Below, in pieces: positions 1-11,500 of a stretch of 64,000 nt of DNA. This DNA is from Chondrosia reniformis (taxonomy: Eukaryota > Porifera > Demospongiae > Chondrillida > Chondrillidae). The notes under the pieces were generated by a model that did no database searches, had not been told where the DNA came from, and saw only the letters and a list, made by a program, of their open reading frames with translations. The position numbers and the translations under genes are program-made. The first letter of the stretch is position 1, and each line of letters opens with the position of its first letter. The stretch lies in assembly GCA_947172415.1 (NCBI GenBank), contig OX359195.1:3071001-3135000 (forward strand). The letters are read 5' to 3'.

Positions 1-590
1 CCTCTCTAGGACAGTCACTTGCTTGCCAGTGATACTTACTGCAACCCCATTGTAGCATAGATATACGACACTACTCACAGGGATTGGAAACGTGCCTCAT
101 GACTGATACACCACAAACCTCGTAATCGGAAGTAATTACGTAAATCCCGCAAGCGAACTGACGTTCAGAACAATCTATTCTTTTAGTTTGAACGTTTAAC
201 GTTAGTGAATTGAATGGAAAACGATGCTGCAGCTTTTTTAGTGAAAGGATTTTTGCTGTCTTTGTTAAGCTGAATTCACTCTACTCCTATTTCGGAGGTA
301 GGGTAAGCATTATTATACTTGATCAATTATCGTGACAATACAGTTGACAGTTACATTGTTTCATTTGTGAATTTTACAGAAAGGTAGACATCAGCAAGAG
401 CAAGTGCAAAGATTAATAAGTACTCTAGATGAAGATTAAGCTGCTAGTGTGTTTACACCTTTTCCGGAAGAACTAAGCCCTACAAAGATTTCACAGTCTT
501 AGGATAACTGATCTTCCAGTTCAGTGAGATAGATTGCGTACTTGTCTTGTTCTACCAAAACCTGATCCAATATGGTACCAAACAGTTTCA
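1..590. other. Unassigned left edge
   Basis: No convincing coding region, RNA gene or repeat boundary was recognised here. The sequence is AT-rich and non-repetitive within the window. It may be intron of the helicase gene that starts to be readable at 5543, but nothing in the sequence proves that. Confidence 0.3.
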
Positions 591-599
591 AAGAGTTTT

Positions 600-829
600 G
601 ATAAAGTGTTGGCTATAATTCTATCTACGGTAACAACAAGTCAAAGTAGCAAAGTTATTGGTATGGTCTAAGAGAACTTTCTGCAGATGCTGAAAATGTA
701 ATCAGATAAAGATAAGATCAGATAAAGTGTTGGCTCTGATTCTATCTACAGAAGCAACAGGTCAAAGTAGCAAAGTTATTGATATGGTTTAAGAGAACTT
801 TCTGCAGATGCTGAAAATGTAATCAGATA
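600..829. repeat. Two-unit tandem duplication (about 120 bp units)
   Basis: The block from about 600 to 715 is repeated at about 721 to 829 with only a few changes. Both units carry the phrases gataaagtgttggct and ctttctgcagatgctgaaaa. The second unit runs straight into the transposase-like reading frame at 797-999, so the duplication copied the upstream edge of that coding fragment. Confidence 0.75.
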
Positions 830-999
830 TGTAGCCGGTTACATTCCTTTTAAGCTACTGAAAAAGTATTCCAAGTTGGACACAGATGAAGCGTATGCTT
901 ATGTTGAATGCCTTCAAGATCTAGCAGTACCAGGCCCTGAGTCAAGCTACTATGATTTTACCGAACAATCGATACAAGAGGTTGATAGAGGAGGCTTAT
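797..999 (+). pseudogene. Transposase-like coding fragment
   Basis: Translating the + strand gives a stop-free stretch with the phrases ENVIRYVAGYIPFKLLKKY and, near its end, EVDRGGL. This style of sequence (VAGYV..KLL.K, then NRGGL) is known from transposase-derived proteins that are abundant in sponges and cnidarians. There is no start codon, no rest of the protein, and stops follow at once. It is on the opposite strand to the hAT fragments next to it, so it belongs to a different dead element. The family is not assigned. Confidence 0.45.
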
Positions 1000-1124
1000 A
1001 GTTAAGTTATTTCTTTAGCTGTTGTCTTTGGTAGAGGTGTTTCAAGTGACTGTGTTAACTGGCCTAGCCCTCGATCTACTGAAATTCCCACAAATAGGAT
1101 CCAATGCCACAGATGCTGTTAACC

Positions 1125-1240
1125 TTATGGTGTCTCAAGCTCCAGCTTTAGCTTGATGTCTGGACTGGTGTTTCGTCTTCCTGCCATTCTAATTTTTCCA
1201 AAATAATTCTCCAGATTATCTTGGTTGAATCTGGCACTCA
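1125..1240 (-). pseudogene. P-element/THAP9-like transposase fragment
   Basis: The reverse strand reads through SARFNQDNLENYFGKIR followed by R-R-N and a Pro. A QDxLENxFGxIR motif followed by an N-P pair is typical of the C-terminal part of P-element/THAP9-type transposases. Only about 40 residues can be recognised and they end in a stop at 1125. The fragment sits directly downstream of the hAT/ZMYM remains, so a chimaeric exon is possible. I treat it as a broken, separate insertion. Confidence 0.4.
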
Positions 1241-1312
1241 GGATGTACACATCCCCAGTAAGTGGATTCTCCAGCAATGCTGTGATGAGTTCAACAATCG
1301 ATTTAACTGTAT

Positions 1313-2875
1313 TCACATATATAGAGAGTATAAATATATGTATAGTATATATACATACCTGAAAGCGTTGTGTTTGGTTGATGTCATCCTTATAGGTGGT
1401 CGATACAAAGGAGAAGCTTCCTCATAGTCTTCTTTTTTGACAGCTATCAACAGAAGCTCCTCCAAATTTTTGTATGCCAGGTATCCAGGTTGTTCAAATC
1501 TGTCTTTGATGGATGTGACAATGACATCCAAAACCTCGATAATATTGCTGTCGATAGTGATCTTTAGCTGTTGTTGAAATTCAGCATCAGCATTGCCACT
1601 GTCAAATTGTTTTGGAGTCTTCTTTTTTCCTGGGTAATTGTGGGTCATCGACATCCAGAGTTTCCCTAACTCTTGCAACGTTTTCCTAAAACAAGCTGAA
1701 GTAGGCATCATCCCTTAATGACTCATACGCGTATGCTGTGAGAGTCATTCCAGCAATTCTCTGCCCTTCAGCTGCTGACAATTTAGTGGATTGAAGGGTC
1801 TTAATCAAATTATCTGTGTGCCACAAAAGAAGTTCACCCAAAAAAACACCAAATAGGTATTTGAATGTTTTAAATTGAGCTTCCACACCAATGATTCTTG
1901 CTTTTTTTGTGGAATCTGTCGTTCGATCCTTTGACTCTTCCCAAAATGCTTGCAAGGTAGTATAATTGTCAACCACTGACTTTAATGAATCTGCTCTCAC
2001 AGTCTACCTAGTGGGACAAAGTACGCAAAACCCATAACCATCTGGTATGAGTGCCTCTTTCAGTTTGTCAAGAGTGCCATTTCGCTTTGGAGATGGATAG
2101 ATGGTCATCTATCCATCGAATGCATATAACGAGTTGTTCCTTGTTTGATGAATCTGTGCATTCGTCAGCCATAATGCAAAGAAGGTAGATTTGGACAGGT
2201 TGGAGGCTATTTCTCGAAGTATGGACAAAGCCATAACTTTGAATAATTTTTTTGAATGTCCTGTGAAAAATATTTATCCGTTTTGCGCAATAACCAAGTC
2301 TCAATCCTGAGATCATCATTTCCACACAATTTTAACAACTGGACAAAATTGGAGTCGCTTTCATTGCCATCACCACGGAGTGCAATACCCTGTCGGCCCA
2401 AAAACTGCAAAGTTGATAGAATTTTCAGGAGGCACTGTCTGTTCTCTTTCTTCTGTGCTGCATGCTCCTTTGACAGCATCTCTGCAACATATGGGCAGCT
2501 TGAAGGAATAATCACCATCACTTCCACTGCCTCCTTGTGAGATGTCGAATCTTTGTGTTTCTTCATTCCTACTGTTCCATCCTTCCAATTGCCAAAGCCT
2601 GCAATTGTAAATGGTTCTCCTCTTCTTACATCTATTAGTTTGGACTGGAGCGTTTGTACGCACACATGGCAGAAGACCGTGTCCTTTTGCTCATTATAAT
2701 GGAGCCATTTCCATGTCTTGAACCAAGAAGCTTGACAAGAGTACTTTCGAACTTGTTTTTTCCCGAACTCACGCTTAAGAAATATAAAGGTTGAAGGAGG
2801 ATGATTTGGTGACTCCGGCAAATCGACGAATGGTGCTGCTCCTTTTAATAAAGCCATTATCCGATGGGAACACAA
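1313..2875 (-). pseudogene. hAT/ZMYM1-like transposase, decayed
   Basis: The reverse strand carries a TTF-type zinc-finger region (about 2800-2500: WFKTWKWLHY..., FCHVC, then KHKDSTSHKEA), then a DUF4371-like region with ADECTDSSNKEQLVICIRW at about 2190-2095, then MRADSLKSVVDNY at 1996 and a helical C-terminal part down to about 1400. The same order is known in ZMYM1-like hAT-derived transposases. The parts lie in different frames (2875-2207, 2325-2068, 2000-1686, 1711-1313) and stops separate them, so the gene is dead. No hAT dimerisation motif was seen before 1313. Terminal repeats were not found, so the limits of the element are unknown. Confidence 0.75.
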
Positions 2876-2954
2876 TACTACACAAAACTAGAAATGCAGT
2901 GAAATGCGAAACGTCACAGCTGCGAATTAAATGGCTGCCCGCATCCTGCCGTAT

Positions 2955-3119
2955 GGCAAGCCATCAGTAACAAAATTTGGCAGCGATTATAATAGCAGTC
3001 TAAAACGTCGCCTGACAGCCAAAACGTTTTTGCATGTGGTTTCAAAATGTTTTGGCTGTCATGCACCATTTTAGACTGCAATCATAATCGCTGCCAAATT
3101 TTGTTACTGATGGCTTGCC
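2955..3119. mobile_element. 165-bp palindromic MITE
   Basis: A near-perfect inverted repeat: the left arm starts ggcaagccatcagtaacaaa at 2955 and its reverse complement ends at 3119. Each arm is about 50 bp. The centre also folds (tggcagc/gctgcca and aaaacg..cgtttt steps). It has no coding capacity. No clean target duplication can be read: the flanks are tgccgtat and catactgc. This is a foldback-type non-autonomous element. Confidence 0.8.
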
Positions 3120-3183
3120 CATACTGCCACTGCCTGACCAATTGAGAACGTTGCGTTGATATTTAGCTTAAAACCTTCAGTAT

Positions 3184-3615
3184 TCAAGAATTTTTTGCAA
3201 AAGCCCATGGAGAGTGCACACCTCGAATACCTGTTTCCCACAGTTTTGATTCTTCCTTGGTGAAAATTTCAGCGTGCTTGACAACTGTGCCCATATTTTG
3301 TGTGCGCAGCTTATGGTACAGGTTATCAAGACTGTTGTGCAACAGCTTGAAACGGGGATCTTTCTTGTCCAAAAAATTGGGCGCAGAGGGATTCCCTGAT
3401 CTCATAGTTCGCAGAAGTCCTGACAATAGACTGGAAATGGTTGTAGGCGTACGCGTGTAGTGGTCCACTTTGCTATTTCGCGCTTCGGCACCAAACAAAG
3501 AGAGCCACCTTACAAGATCTTCTGGATTGGCGTGCTCCAGGAAGTCTTCCGGGCAAGCTTCCTCCAGAACACATTCTCGGGCCTTTTTCCAATCAGCAAA
3601 ACTTTCATTGCCCAT
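3184..3615 (-). pseudogene. Crypton/DUF3504-like recombinase fragment
   Basis: The 143-codon reverse-strand frame begins with a run ending in WKKARECVLEEACPED and then reads SLLSGLLRTMRSGNPSAPNF, LDKKDPRFKLLHNSLDNL and KHAEIFTKEESKLWETG. This is the N-terminal (core-binding) part of the DUF3504 tyrosine-recombinase-like domain known from Crypton-derived proteins such as KCTD1/ZMYM2-type relatives. The catalytic half with the Arg and Tyr residues is missing: the frame ends after about 20 unrelated residues. The start Met and an upstream coiled-coil frame (3605-4024) might belong to the same gene. Confidence 0.65.
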
Positions 3616-4024
3616 CTACATTTAGTCCATTTACATCTGTTAGCTTGTGTACCCTCTCCTTAATCCTATCTAGCTCTACATTCCTTGTCCTGATGTTCCT
3701 ATTCGAAGATTGTAACTTTTGTAACTTCTGTGGAGTATTAAGGTATTTGTTGGGCACAGTTTTGCTGATGTGTGCCCATTTTCTCTTGAGCCTACTATTC
3801 CCTACCCTGAGACAATTTTGTAGACCACAGCAATTGCTGCTTATGCCACTTGTACTGTTGGTTATCAGGATACGACAGGCTTCATGGTGTGCAACAGATT
3901 TTCCAGTTGTCTCTTTTCTCTCCAACTTCAAAAGTGTCTTCACTGAGGATGCATATTCCAGTAATTGCCTACTAGTAATTCCTTCACATATGCTTGTCTT
4001 ATCTATTTCCATCATTTCCATCAT
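3605..4024 (-). other. Unidentified 139-codon ORF, possible coiled coil
   Basis: An open reverse-strand frame rich in Leu, Lys and Glu, with a predicted helical stretch (LEYASSVKTLLKLERKET) and a basic C-terminal half. It overlaps the start of the Crypton-like frame by about 10 bases in another frame. I do not recognise a domain. It may be the N-terminal part of the Crypton-like gene or chance coding in transposon debris. Confidence 0.25.
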
Positions 4025-4484
4025 GCATACAGCAGGAGTTAGTGCATGTGAAATGTGGCTAAGAACACCAGAGGTACTTTTCTAAATTTCTTTGTCATTA
4101 ATTCAAATAGTCCAAGTCCAGGTTGGCACTTTAATCAACAATGATATCATGACAGAACAGGGCAGTTGATTGGCAAAGGCCATTTTCCAGACATGTGTTT
4201 TCTTTTTTGATACCAGTTAGGTGGGAGATCCAGAATAGTCTGATCAGAAAAGAGGATTGTGTGACATAGCTACATATCTTCACAGTGAGGTAGAATAACT
4301 TCATATAAGTGATAATTATGTCACTAAAAGTACCTAATGACTCAGCAGACTTGGGGATAGCTTCACTAGCAGTGGTGGAGTTTAAAGGCTTTTCCTTAAG
4401 CCTTCCAGCTTTCTTCCAGAAAGTTTCAGCTTCCTAGGCATCTTCAATCTAGTCAATTATCCCATATCATTGTATGTATATATA

Positions 4485-4923
4485 CACTCAAACCCATTTA
4501 TTACAGACACCTTGGGACCAGACCCTGTCCCTAAGTGAGAAAAATCTGTATATTAGAACAGTTCAGGAAGTATGCACCTCTTCTTAGAAAACGTGACAGA
4601 ATCTACAGAAAACATTGAGTTCTCGATTTTCTCACGATCTTTCCAAATATCCTTGATGGTTAATTTGGCAACTCCATGCTTATCGGCCACAAATTTCTGG
4701 GAGCTTCCCTCCTTAACCTTGCCAATGATCTTCAATTTTGTGTCGAGAGACAGTACAGATCTCTTTCGCTTGCTTTGGAACGGAGTCTACCATCTTCCTA
4801 ACCTTGTGGAATTAAGATAAATCGATACAACTTTAGGTTAAGGCAAACGTTGTGCAATATTTAGGTCATCCGGTAGACAGGCAAATCCGGATTAGAGGCG
4901 TCCGGATAAGAGGCATTTGAGTG
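4485..4923 (-). mobile_element. pogo/Tigger-like deletion derivative
   Basis: The ends are inverted: CACTCAAA at 4485 and TTTGAGTG ending at 4923, each flanked by TA, the target duplication expected for pogo/Tc1-mariner elements. Inside, the reverse strand (4735-4553) codes for MKIIGKVKEGSSQKFVADKH, then GVAKLTIKDIWKDREKIE. That is a CENP-B/psq-type helix-turn-helix as found at the N terminus of pogo/Tigger transposases. The catalytic DDE domain is absent, so the 439-bp element is an internally deleted, non-autonomous copy. Confidence 0.7.
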
Positions 4924-5542
4924 TACTTATGATGTAGTCCCTAATTAATTATAACACTTTTTGTTTATTTAATATTTTCCTGGTGAGCAATGGAGAAAGG
5001 AACAAGACTGGAGAGTACCATCAATGTACTGTTAAACTACCACTGAGAAGTGTAAAATAAGAGTATATCATACATTCACAGTAGGGAGGACAAACGTGCC
5101 TCGCACTAATGGTTTTAATTGTCATTTATATAATAGATATATATATATATATGGGGTGCGTCAAGACACGATATTGTTGCATTTCCATTTGTTATGTTAC
5201 TGGGCATACGTATGCATTTACAGCGCTTGTACGTATATAAGCTAACTTAAAAGTACTATAGAAATGTTCTCCACATTTCTCTTAGCTGCTACTTTACCAC
5301 TATATTCTTTCACTACCAATTTGGCAGACGAATGTATACCACCGTATATTAAGTATTAATCGATAGCCAGCGAAATTGACTTTCGTATGGACTATACATT
5401 ATGGGAATTCCCTTTTTAGTTAACCAGATAACACTCAGAAACTTCTTATGATAATAACAAATTGAGGGATTTTATTTTAGATGCTCTCTGAACTTTCAAA
5501 CTGTGGTTTATTCAGTTTTTATCTATTTTAATGTATGCATAG
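4924..5542. other. Gene-free interval before first readable helicase exon
   Basis: AT-rich sequence with a short TA dinucleotide run at about 5135-5153. No helicase motif I or II exon could be found here. It is probably intron of the helicase gene, ending in the acceptor ...gcatag at 5537-5542. Confidence 0.35.
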
Positions 5543-8500
5543 ATCAATCCACCAGTTTACTCTACACTGGCACGTCAGTATGGCCTGTGTGACTCTTTGC
5601 TAGAACGTCTCTATGATGACACTGTGTACACAAGTATCTCAGGGAAGAAGTGTAAGGTTGATTTGGTGGAGAATCACAGGTCTCACCCACAAGTAAGCTT
5701 GGATGGTAGTCACCCTCTATGACTCTTTCTTAAAGCAATTGGCCTAAGTAAATACGTACATATGGATTATACCATCATTATTATCTCCTATGCCTCTTAG
5801 TATAGTATTAAACATTGAAGGGCAGCCCTCATGCACTGTACAGCTCTTAAGGCTAAGGGAGCCTTGACAGCAATTTTATTACAATTAACTTACATTTTTA
5901 TTGTGGTAAATGATTTTTTGTATTTTGTTGTGATGATCAAACTAAATGCAGGAGAGTGAGTCCTTAGTGGTGTCTAGTTGTAACAGTATAATGTAACCAA
6001 GGATTGTAGTAGGGTTGTATGCTTTCATTAACTATAATGATACCCAGCACAAGTAAAGTAAGTTCATTACCCCCAATTTCCAACATTTGAGGACGTAGCA
6101 GTAGCAGCACTTGCACGGTGATAGTTAACCTTGTGAGGATGCAAGAGCCAGAAACACAGTGGAACCCTGTTAAGATGAAACATTGGGACCAATAAAGTTT
6201 TATTTTTACTAGTAATAAATTATTAATCTAGTACCTGGCAAGGTAACTATACATTAGTTTCAGAATTATACTAATGTATATTTATGTAACAGTTAAAACC
6301 CAGGGGCAAGGACTATAACCAAAGTATACAGTAATACGAGGTGGTGAGGCCAAGTAATCTTTCAGCGGAAGCCAAAGGCAATGGGCTATAACTGATTTGT
6401 ACCCCCATGTCATGGCAATGTGCTGAGCAATTCAATGTATTTTGGGTTATCCCCTTGAAAATTGACATTTGTCTTGTCAATTTGTGCCATTGTTTAAATA
6501 TAAATATCATATACATGGTGCCCTTCTAGTAATACTGTCCTGCTTTATAACAGTCCTCCAGTTTTGCCTTTCTAAACAGAAATTACCTTTTATCCTTTAT
6601 TGCTGAAACCAGTACCAAATTATCATGATTCAGTAAATGCGAAATTAATTGCTAACCAATAGTTACTGTAGCCAGAGGTATGTAGATAGTTCAGTATCAT
6701 TTGCAGTACTTTCATTTCAGTGTCTCTTTTCAGATACTTGAACTACCCTCAAAGCTGTTTTATGATAATTCATTAACCTCTCATGCTCACTTTCCTGAGG
6801 AAGGACCCAAGGATATTCCCAACATATCTTTTGTTGGAGTAGATGGCCAGGAGAGAAGAGATGAGGATTCTCCTTCTTATTATAATGTTTTCGAAGCAGA
6901 CAGTGTAGTAAACAAGGTATTTCTGATTTAACTTAACCAATAGTGCTTTCTATAAGTTAATGTATATGGTAAGGTCAGGTTTCTAGTGGTATACAACCTT
7001 GTCCAGTCAGTCTCTTTGTCCACTGTTAACATGGATATATACGAAGCTTTTTATAGGAAAGTGATTAGTATATGTATGGTTAAGTTGATATCACTTTAGA
7101 CACCCATTCAATTTTTTGTAGATATTCATAATACTTTCACATTTCCCTATAGGCAGTAGAGTTTTGTAGGAAGGGATTGAGGCAGCAGGAAGTGTGTGTA
7201 CTTGCATTATACCATCAGCAGATTACTATAATTCGGCAGATGTTAAGAAAACATGGCCTTCATCAGGTATAGTGTAACCTACCTTTGTAATTAAGAGATC
7301 TTGTTTACTCTAGTATGGTTATAAATTTGTAATTTTAGGTTCATGTTTTAAACTTGCAAGGTGTCCAGGGATTAGAATACAGAGCATTGATATTGACTAC
7401 AGTGCGTACATGTTCAACAGAACCAGATGATGATGAGAGTGGAGGATTTTTATCAAGCCCAAAGGTATCCTGTAAACTATGTTTTTTTACTGAGCCTTTT
7501 GTAATAGAATCATCCTCTTCTGTATTTCTCTGTTGCTTCTTAGTTGTTCAATACAGCTATTACACGTGCAAGACAGTGGTTAACTGTTGTTGGAGAACCG
7601 GTAACTCTCTGTTCAGTGGGTAGCAACAGAACCTGTTGGCTTCAATTTATTAAGAAGTGTATCAGTTTAAACACTTTCATTTATAGCAGTCCACAAAGTT
7701 TTGAACCTAACCTTGAAAGACGGCTGATTACAAAGTAAATATAGCCAACTGCAATAATTAGTACATACATTTTAAAAGATGGTTGTTTTTCAAATGTATT
7801 CTTTCCTGTATTCCTTATTTATTTTTTTATAAACTTCTGTCCATATTAATAGCAAGGTAGCAAAGTAAAAATTCATCTGTATACATTATAATGAAGTATG
7901 TGGAAGGTGTTTTTTGACTTAGGTATTTTGTCAAACTTGATTGTTTAATATACTTTACCTTATTCCCCCAGGCAAATAGCTTCTCAAGCAAGTAAATCAG
8001 CACAGGTAGCTTGGGTACCCAGTACACTACTCCTCTTGTTTAATCATAATGTTTTTCTTTATTATTAGCCTCTTCTACCAGAAGATGTGATGATTTCAAC
8101 AGATAGGTAAAACAATAATTGTCCTAATGTTTAGGCCCATGGCACTGTCATTGCTGCTTGTTAGCACATGTGCTTTTAGCTAATGCAGCAGCTCATTCCA
8201 GAAGGAGAAATTGTGTTTGACATTAATTGCTTTAGGAAAGACTCCAAAGGATATATATATGTATATAGCCCACAAATGTATTAATATTGAAGGGACAGTC
8301 TGCCTGTATACTGGAGTAATCCTAATTAAAAAATGAGTTAACAACTAAAAAGCCGTCTTCACAGTTTATACATATCTACACGTTAAGGCTAGCAGTAAAA
8401 GAAACGTAATTTTTTGGCATTTCTGCTTAAATTAGTTTTAACAAAGCAGATATACCAACAAGAAAGATTATGGTTACCGAGAAAATTGGTGATATACTTT

Positions 8501-11500
8501 CAGAGGATGATGATGAATCAGTCAGAAACTTAGCAGGTTGGTCAGGTTTAACAGTAAATGACTACTAACTCCTTTCTTACTTATACTTGTTTACTCTTTA
8601 AGACAAACTTATATTTGAATACAATACAACTGAACCACTTGTAAGACTTCTCAACAATAGCCAACAACTTGAAAACAAACTGAAGGAATTAAAACAGAAG
8701 TAAGTGTTGCTAGTTGTTATTGAAATTTTAGTTATAATTACTCACTGTTTGAAGATCTTTAGTTAAACAGCCTGTATTTAATGAGTATGAAGTAGTTTCT
8801 GCAAGGGAAGTGTTACCAACCAATTTGTTTTCAGTGGAAAAACAGCAGGAAACAAGTTCTTTTTCTGGTAAAACCTATTTGCTATTATTGTATATCTAGA
8901 ATTCACAATTAACAAATCTGTAGGTAATATTCCTGCGGATGCAGATGACAGCTTAAAGAAGTCAACTGGTGAATTTTACCTTATTTTTGTAACACATTTA
9001 TGGTTCCCTACAAATATTCAGATGTCTACATATAGCCAACTCTTGCCTTGTAGCATAAAAGTGTAAGAAATATCAGCTTTGATGATATAGCATTTATACC
9101 ATTGTATGTCTATCAAGTTTAACTTCTTTTAAAGTTAAAACTGGCAGTCCTACTGACCCTGTGTAGGTCAAATGATTCTCCTCCTCAATCAAGAACAGAG
9201 TCTTCTTCTACAAAGGAGGGCAGTGCTGGATAGTATTCGTACTACTCCCAATGGTGGTGCCTTTCGTAACATACATTCACTAAAGCAACAAATAGAAAAG
9301 CACCTTTCTCTTATAGGGGAAGAAATGAACCTACTGAAGGTAAGGAAAGATGAATTATTTTTAGAGATTTTGTTTGATATTTTGTTGTAGTATGCATTTT
9401 ATATATATCCTTAGGATCTAGAGAAGCAGGATTCATTTGGAAATGCAAGGAGCAATGTTCCTACACTACCAAATATTAATCAGATGAACCTGCCTAACCC
9501 AAGGCAGTCATTTGTTGCAAATACTGGCTATGGATTAAACACCAGGATGGCATTGGTAAATAACATGCTTTTCTTAAATAACACAACTGTTGAATGGTGT
9601 ATGCTAGTTTTCTCTGTTGGAAACCTTAAACTAGCAAAGAATGCATATTTGTTATTTACTCAACTCTCATGATAACAAAAACACAGATGATAGATATACC
9701 ATTGTTATTGTCAGTGACAGTGTACAAAAGGGCTTCTTACAAAGTAACAGAAGCCTCTGGTTATAGGTGTAACCTTGGAGAGTTGCCAAATAACCAGTTT
9801 GTTTATGATATAGTGACCTTGGCAATTACTTTGTTTATCAGATACAGTGGAGTCTGGATAAGTTGAATCTCTGAAGACCCAAAAATTTATGTCACGAGTT
9901 CTCCTTTCATTATTCAATACAAAACATCAATCAGAGAGTTTATTACTATGTATTATATAGACATCTTGGTTGAGACTAATAAACTTATTCAACTATTCAA
10001 GAAATTGAGGCTAAGCAAGATCGATTTACGTAAATGTGCTCCACTGTACTGGTTTGCTCATTAAAGACTAAATTTAGGACAGTCTTGCAGCTGTGTAATT
10101 GGGATCTCAATGGTGTTGTTACATCATAGGTTTTACCACAGATTATTAAAGATTTCATTACAGTCATTGTTAACATTTCTAAATTTGCTGAACTCCTAGT
10201 CATGCTGAGTCCCTTGCGGTCTCAATTCTCTTATCCTAAAGTTAGATTTTTGGTATTTTTATAAAAGTCTGTGTTTGTATAAAGACAATTATGTGGAAGA
10301 CAGCTGTGATATTACAATTTTGGGATGGTTGATTGGCCTAAATTGATGGGCCCCTGTGCAAAGTAACACTTAATTTGGCCTTTTTAGTTTGCCTTTATAA
10401 CTTTACCACTAAGCATCCACTGGGCTACATTCATAATAAGATTAGTGGATTTCATACGAGCATCAGCAACATTCCCACCTCATCCTTTGCTGATGAAGAC
10501 CTTCGTGGTCGAAACGTTCAATAATCTGTGTGAAATTACTGTTGCTGATGCTCAGATGAAATACACTGATCTTATGTATATATACGTATATGTAATAGTT
10601 TTAGCCCAAAGGCGAGGACTATTGTCAGAATATCATACGAGGCCAAGGTGGAGCCAAGGGCAAGTAAATATATTTAAGCAGATGTCTGAGGTGATGGGCT
10701 GTAACTGATATACGTATACCCCGTTGCCACAGCCTGCATTCAGGCAGCCTGGGATTGAATTGGCTAAAACGGCCAAGGGAAGTGTTAAATTTCGTGCAGG
10801 GACTACAGAAATCGCCGCTTTCTAAGAAAATGAATGCATTAGATTTACTTCACTTACTGTACTAACTTGTTTACGCCGTATATCCTATTAATCAGCACTT
10901 CACGCAATAAACAGTAGATAATCCCCTTATTTCAGCTCGTTGCCATCACATCCGGGGTATATAATAATAGATTTTCATTATTGTGACATATCATGTAAAA
11001 TTCAATGATACCCCAACTAGTTTAGGTTTATAATCACATGTAAAACAAGGTCTGTGGCTGCTAAATGAGACTTTAAGGGGCTGAATTGATTGCTTGATTT
11101 TATAAAGATCTATGTTGTGATGTAAGCATATGATTAATGGTGTGGATACAGTAAAATTATTAGGTTACAAATAAATTTAGTGACATGATGAAGATGGTTT
11201 TTTCAAGTGCTGTTATTGAGTGGAAATGGAGATTCATATATGTGCATTTATTACATAACTTACACCTGCAAGGGTGAAACACAGGACATGTGGTCAAAAA
11301 GTGGGTGGCATCCTCATTCTCATTAAACCTTACCAAACCCTTCTCTCCAAGGGCACTTTTGGGCGTCACAATCTGCCCACCTCAATTTTGAAGTGGGAGA
11401 CATCCACACCTGAGGGAAGCCAGGACCCACCTCATATCACTGCATCCCATCATCACATATGCCTCTGCTGATGGACATCCCTTTAACATCTTTAGTAAAG

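Noticed and set aside
3645-4085. 146-codon + strand ORF with a hydrophobic start
   Set aside because: It is the antisense shadow of the reverse-strand frame 3605-4024 and has no recognisable domain or splice context.
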